Shown here: positions 6,313 through 7,222 of the stretch, piece after piece
How the letters are laid out: every line of letters begins with the position of its first letter
Numbering within the stretch: the stretch's first letter is position 1
DNA from: Pseudomonadota bacterium
GTDB taxonomy: Bacteria > Pseudomonadota > Alphaproteobacteria > Sphingomonadales > Sphingomonadaceae
DNA: 7,222 nucleotides
NCBI GenBank assembly: GCA_947474905.1
Contig: CANJKQ010000041.1
Coordinates: forward strand, 1 to 7,222
Direction: 5' to 3'
Notes under the pieces: generated by a model
What the model saw: the letters and a program-made list of their open reading frames with translations, nothing else
The model's database searches: none
What the model was told of the DNA's origin: nothing
Translations under genes and position numbers: made by a program

Positions 6313-6789
6313 TCACAGCAGATATCGCATCTTGATGTCCTGATCTTCGCGATCACCCGTGATCGTGAAGCGCGCGGCGGTGAAGCGCGGCGGGCCGAAA
6401 TGGATGGGCGGGTTGCGCGAAAAGCCAAAGCCTTCGCGGGGAATGCCCATGAAGGTGTAGAGCTTGTTATTGCTGTTTTCGTCATGGATGATGGCGGCGG
6501 CATAGTCGCCATGCGGCAGGCCATCGATCGCGATCGCGGTTTCGCTGGCCGGCACCGATCGGGTCAGCGCATGGGTGTCGTCGACACAGCCGGGAAAATT
6601 CTTGGGGTCCGCCGTCAGGCAGACGCGCAGCATGCCCTTGTGCGATCGAAGCTGATCAATCGACAGTTTCAGCGTGGCGACGGGGGCTGCCCCCGGCAGC
6701 AACAGCATCGCCGCCGCCGCGCCCGCCACGATGTGCGCCCGCCGTGGCGAACGCGAACGACCCGACCCCCCGATCGGTGCCGCACACAC
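6313..6789 (-). CDS. Secreted DUF2141 domain protein
   Basis: About 158 residues from the GTG at 6789. A basic region (RSRSPRRAH, about 11-19) and a hydrophobic stretch rich in Ala and Leu (20-34, ending in GAAPVA) look like an export signal, so the protein is probably periplasmic. The mature part is a DUF2141 beta-sandwich, with HDENSNNKLYTFMGIPREGF at about 102-121 then GFSRNP and FGPPRFTAARF. Two cysteines (57 and 68) could form a disulfide. The function of this family is unknown; the HDEN-x-N-x-K block suggests metal binding but this is a guess. The start is unsure: an ATG at 6816 would make the signal region unusually long, and the GTG has only a weak GGGA ribosome site. Either start lies inside the upstream desaturase frame, so the two are probably co-transcribed. 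Confidence 0.8.
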   Translation of the reverse strand: MCAAPIGGSGRSRSPRRAHIVAGAAAAMLLLPGAAPVATLKLSIDQLRSHKGMLRVCLTADPKNFPGCVDDTHALTRSVPASETAIAIDGLPHGDYAAAIIHDENSNNKLYTFMGIPREGFGFSRNPPIHFGPPRFTAARFTITGDREDQDIKMRYLL

Positions 6790-7222
6790 GGTCCCAGAAC
6801 CTGAAATATAGCCCATAATTGCACCTATACTCCACATGATGCCGCTGATGATGGCTCGCTGTGATGAGCCCCGCCCCCAATGGCCCGCGCCACATAAACG
6901 CCGGCCACACCTCCCACCCCATGTGGTTGGTAACGCCCATGACCGTCATGATCGTCAGCACCAATGCCAGTGCCGAGACATGAATCGGGATAAGAAAAAC
7001 CAGTAAAGGAATAACCACCGCACCGGTCAACGCCTCGATCGGGTGAAACGCCATCGCGGCCCATGCGGTCGGCGGGCGACTGGCGTGGTGAACCGCGTGC
7101 GCCAGCTTGAACCAGCGCGGCCGATGCATCAGCCGGTGCGTCCAGTAAAACCAGCTGTCATGCGCGGCGAGGTAAAGCAGCACCGATAGCGGCCAGTACC
7201 AGAGCGGAAAGGCGCGCAGATC
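6656..7222 (-). CDS. Fatty-acid hydroxylase/sterol desaturase family membrane enzyme, N-terminus missing
   Basis: The gene runs off the right edge; 188 C-terminal residues remain. Family members are integral-membrane di-iron enzymes that hydroxylate or desaturate lipids. The histidine clusters are present (numbering the visible part from 1): HDSWFYWTHRLMH at 21-33, HAVHH at 42-46, FHPIE near 59-63, and SHHQRHH at 123-129, followed by the typical NYGLYFRFWDRVCGT ending. Hydrophobic helices lie around 7-20 and 66-98. The substrate cannot be told; bacterial relatives act on varied lipids and carotenoids. Relatives usually end soon after FWDR..GT, but here a Gly/Ala/Arg-rich tail of about 40 residues continues to 6656, lying over the signal-peptide codons of the next gene. 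That tail may be read-through without function, or point to a lost stop or a frameshift at the six-C run 6766-6771. Confidence 0.85.
   Translation of the reverse strand, partial: DLRAFPLWYWPLSVLLYLAAHDSWFYWTHRLMHRPRWFKLAHAVHHASRPPTAWAAMAFHPIEALTGAVVIPLLVFLIPIHVSALALVLTIMTVMGVTNHMGWEVWPAFMWRGPLGAGLITASHHQRHHVEYRCNYGLYFRFWDRVCGTDRGVGSFAFATAGAHRGGRGGGDAVAAGGSPRRHAETVD

Overview
The window is GC-rich DNA that looks like the chromosome of an alphaproteobacterium, most likely a sphingomonad. The grounds are protein style and gene mix (ergothioneine genes, a [13 protein letters not shown] TMEM175 protein, sterol desaturase next to DUF2141, argB next to yggT), the CCCAGC/GCTGGG paired-hairpin intergenic repeats, and GCTA-type -10 elements. 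This assignment is an inference from pattern, not from a search.

Layout, left to right. (1) Positions 1-1052, plus strand: the last 23 codons of egtB, then complete egtD, overlapping by 4 nt. These are two enzymes of ergothioneine synthesis. (2) 1122-1991, plus strand: a 3-hydroxybutyryl-CoA dehydrogenase with its own good ribosome binding site. (3) 1958-3927, minus strand: a concentrative nucleoside transporter (NupC/CNT family) followed by a bacterial TMEM175-type potassium channel, probably one transcription unit. The channel's 3' end runs 34 bp into the convergent dehydrogenase gene. (4) 3928-4225: an intergenic region of about 300 bp holding a paired-hairpin repeat and a candidate promoter. 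(5) 4226-4894, plus strand: a queuosine-precursor transporter (YhhQ/VUT family), with a second copy of the repeat starting 2 nt after its stop. (6) 5040-6312, plus strand: argB (acetylglutamate kinase, arginine synthesis) and a small YggT-family membrane protein starting at TTG. (7) 6313-7222, minus strand: a secreted DUF2141 protein and, upstream of it and cut by the right edge, a fatty-acid-hydroxylase/sterol-desaturase family membrane enzyme. The two reading frames overlap by over 100 nt.

The genes are mostly ordinary core metabolism and transport. They do not form one pathway; the window holds several short, tightly packed units. I see no tRNA, rRNA, CRISPR array, insertion sequence, phage gene or convincing new defence-type system. 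The points most worth a second look are the two repeat copies bracketing yhhQ, a 22-codon reading frame that exactly bridges argB and yggT, and the unusual overlap with a six-base homopolymer at the desaturase/DUF2141 junction.
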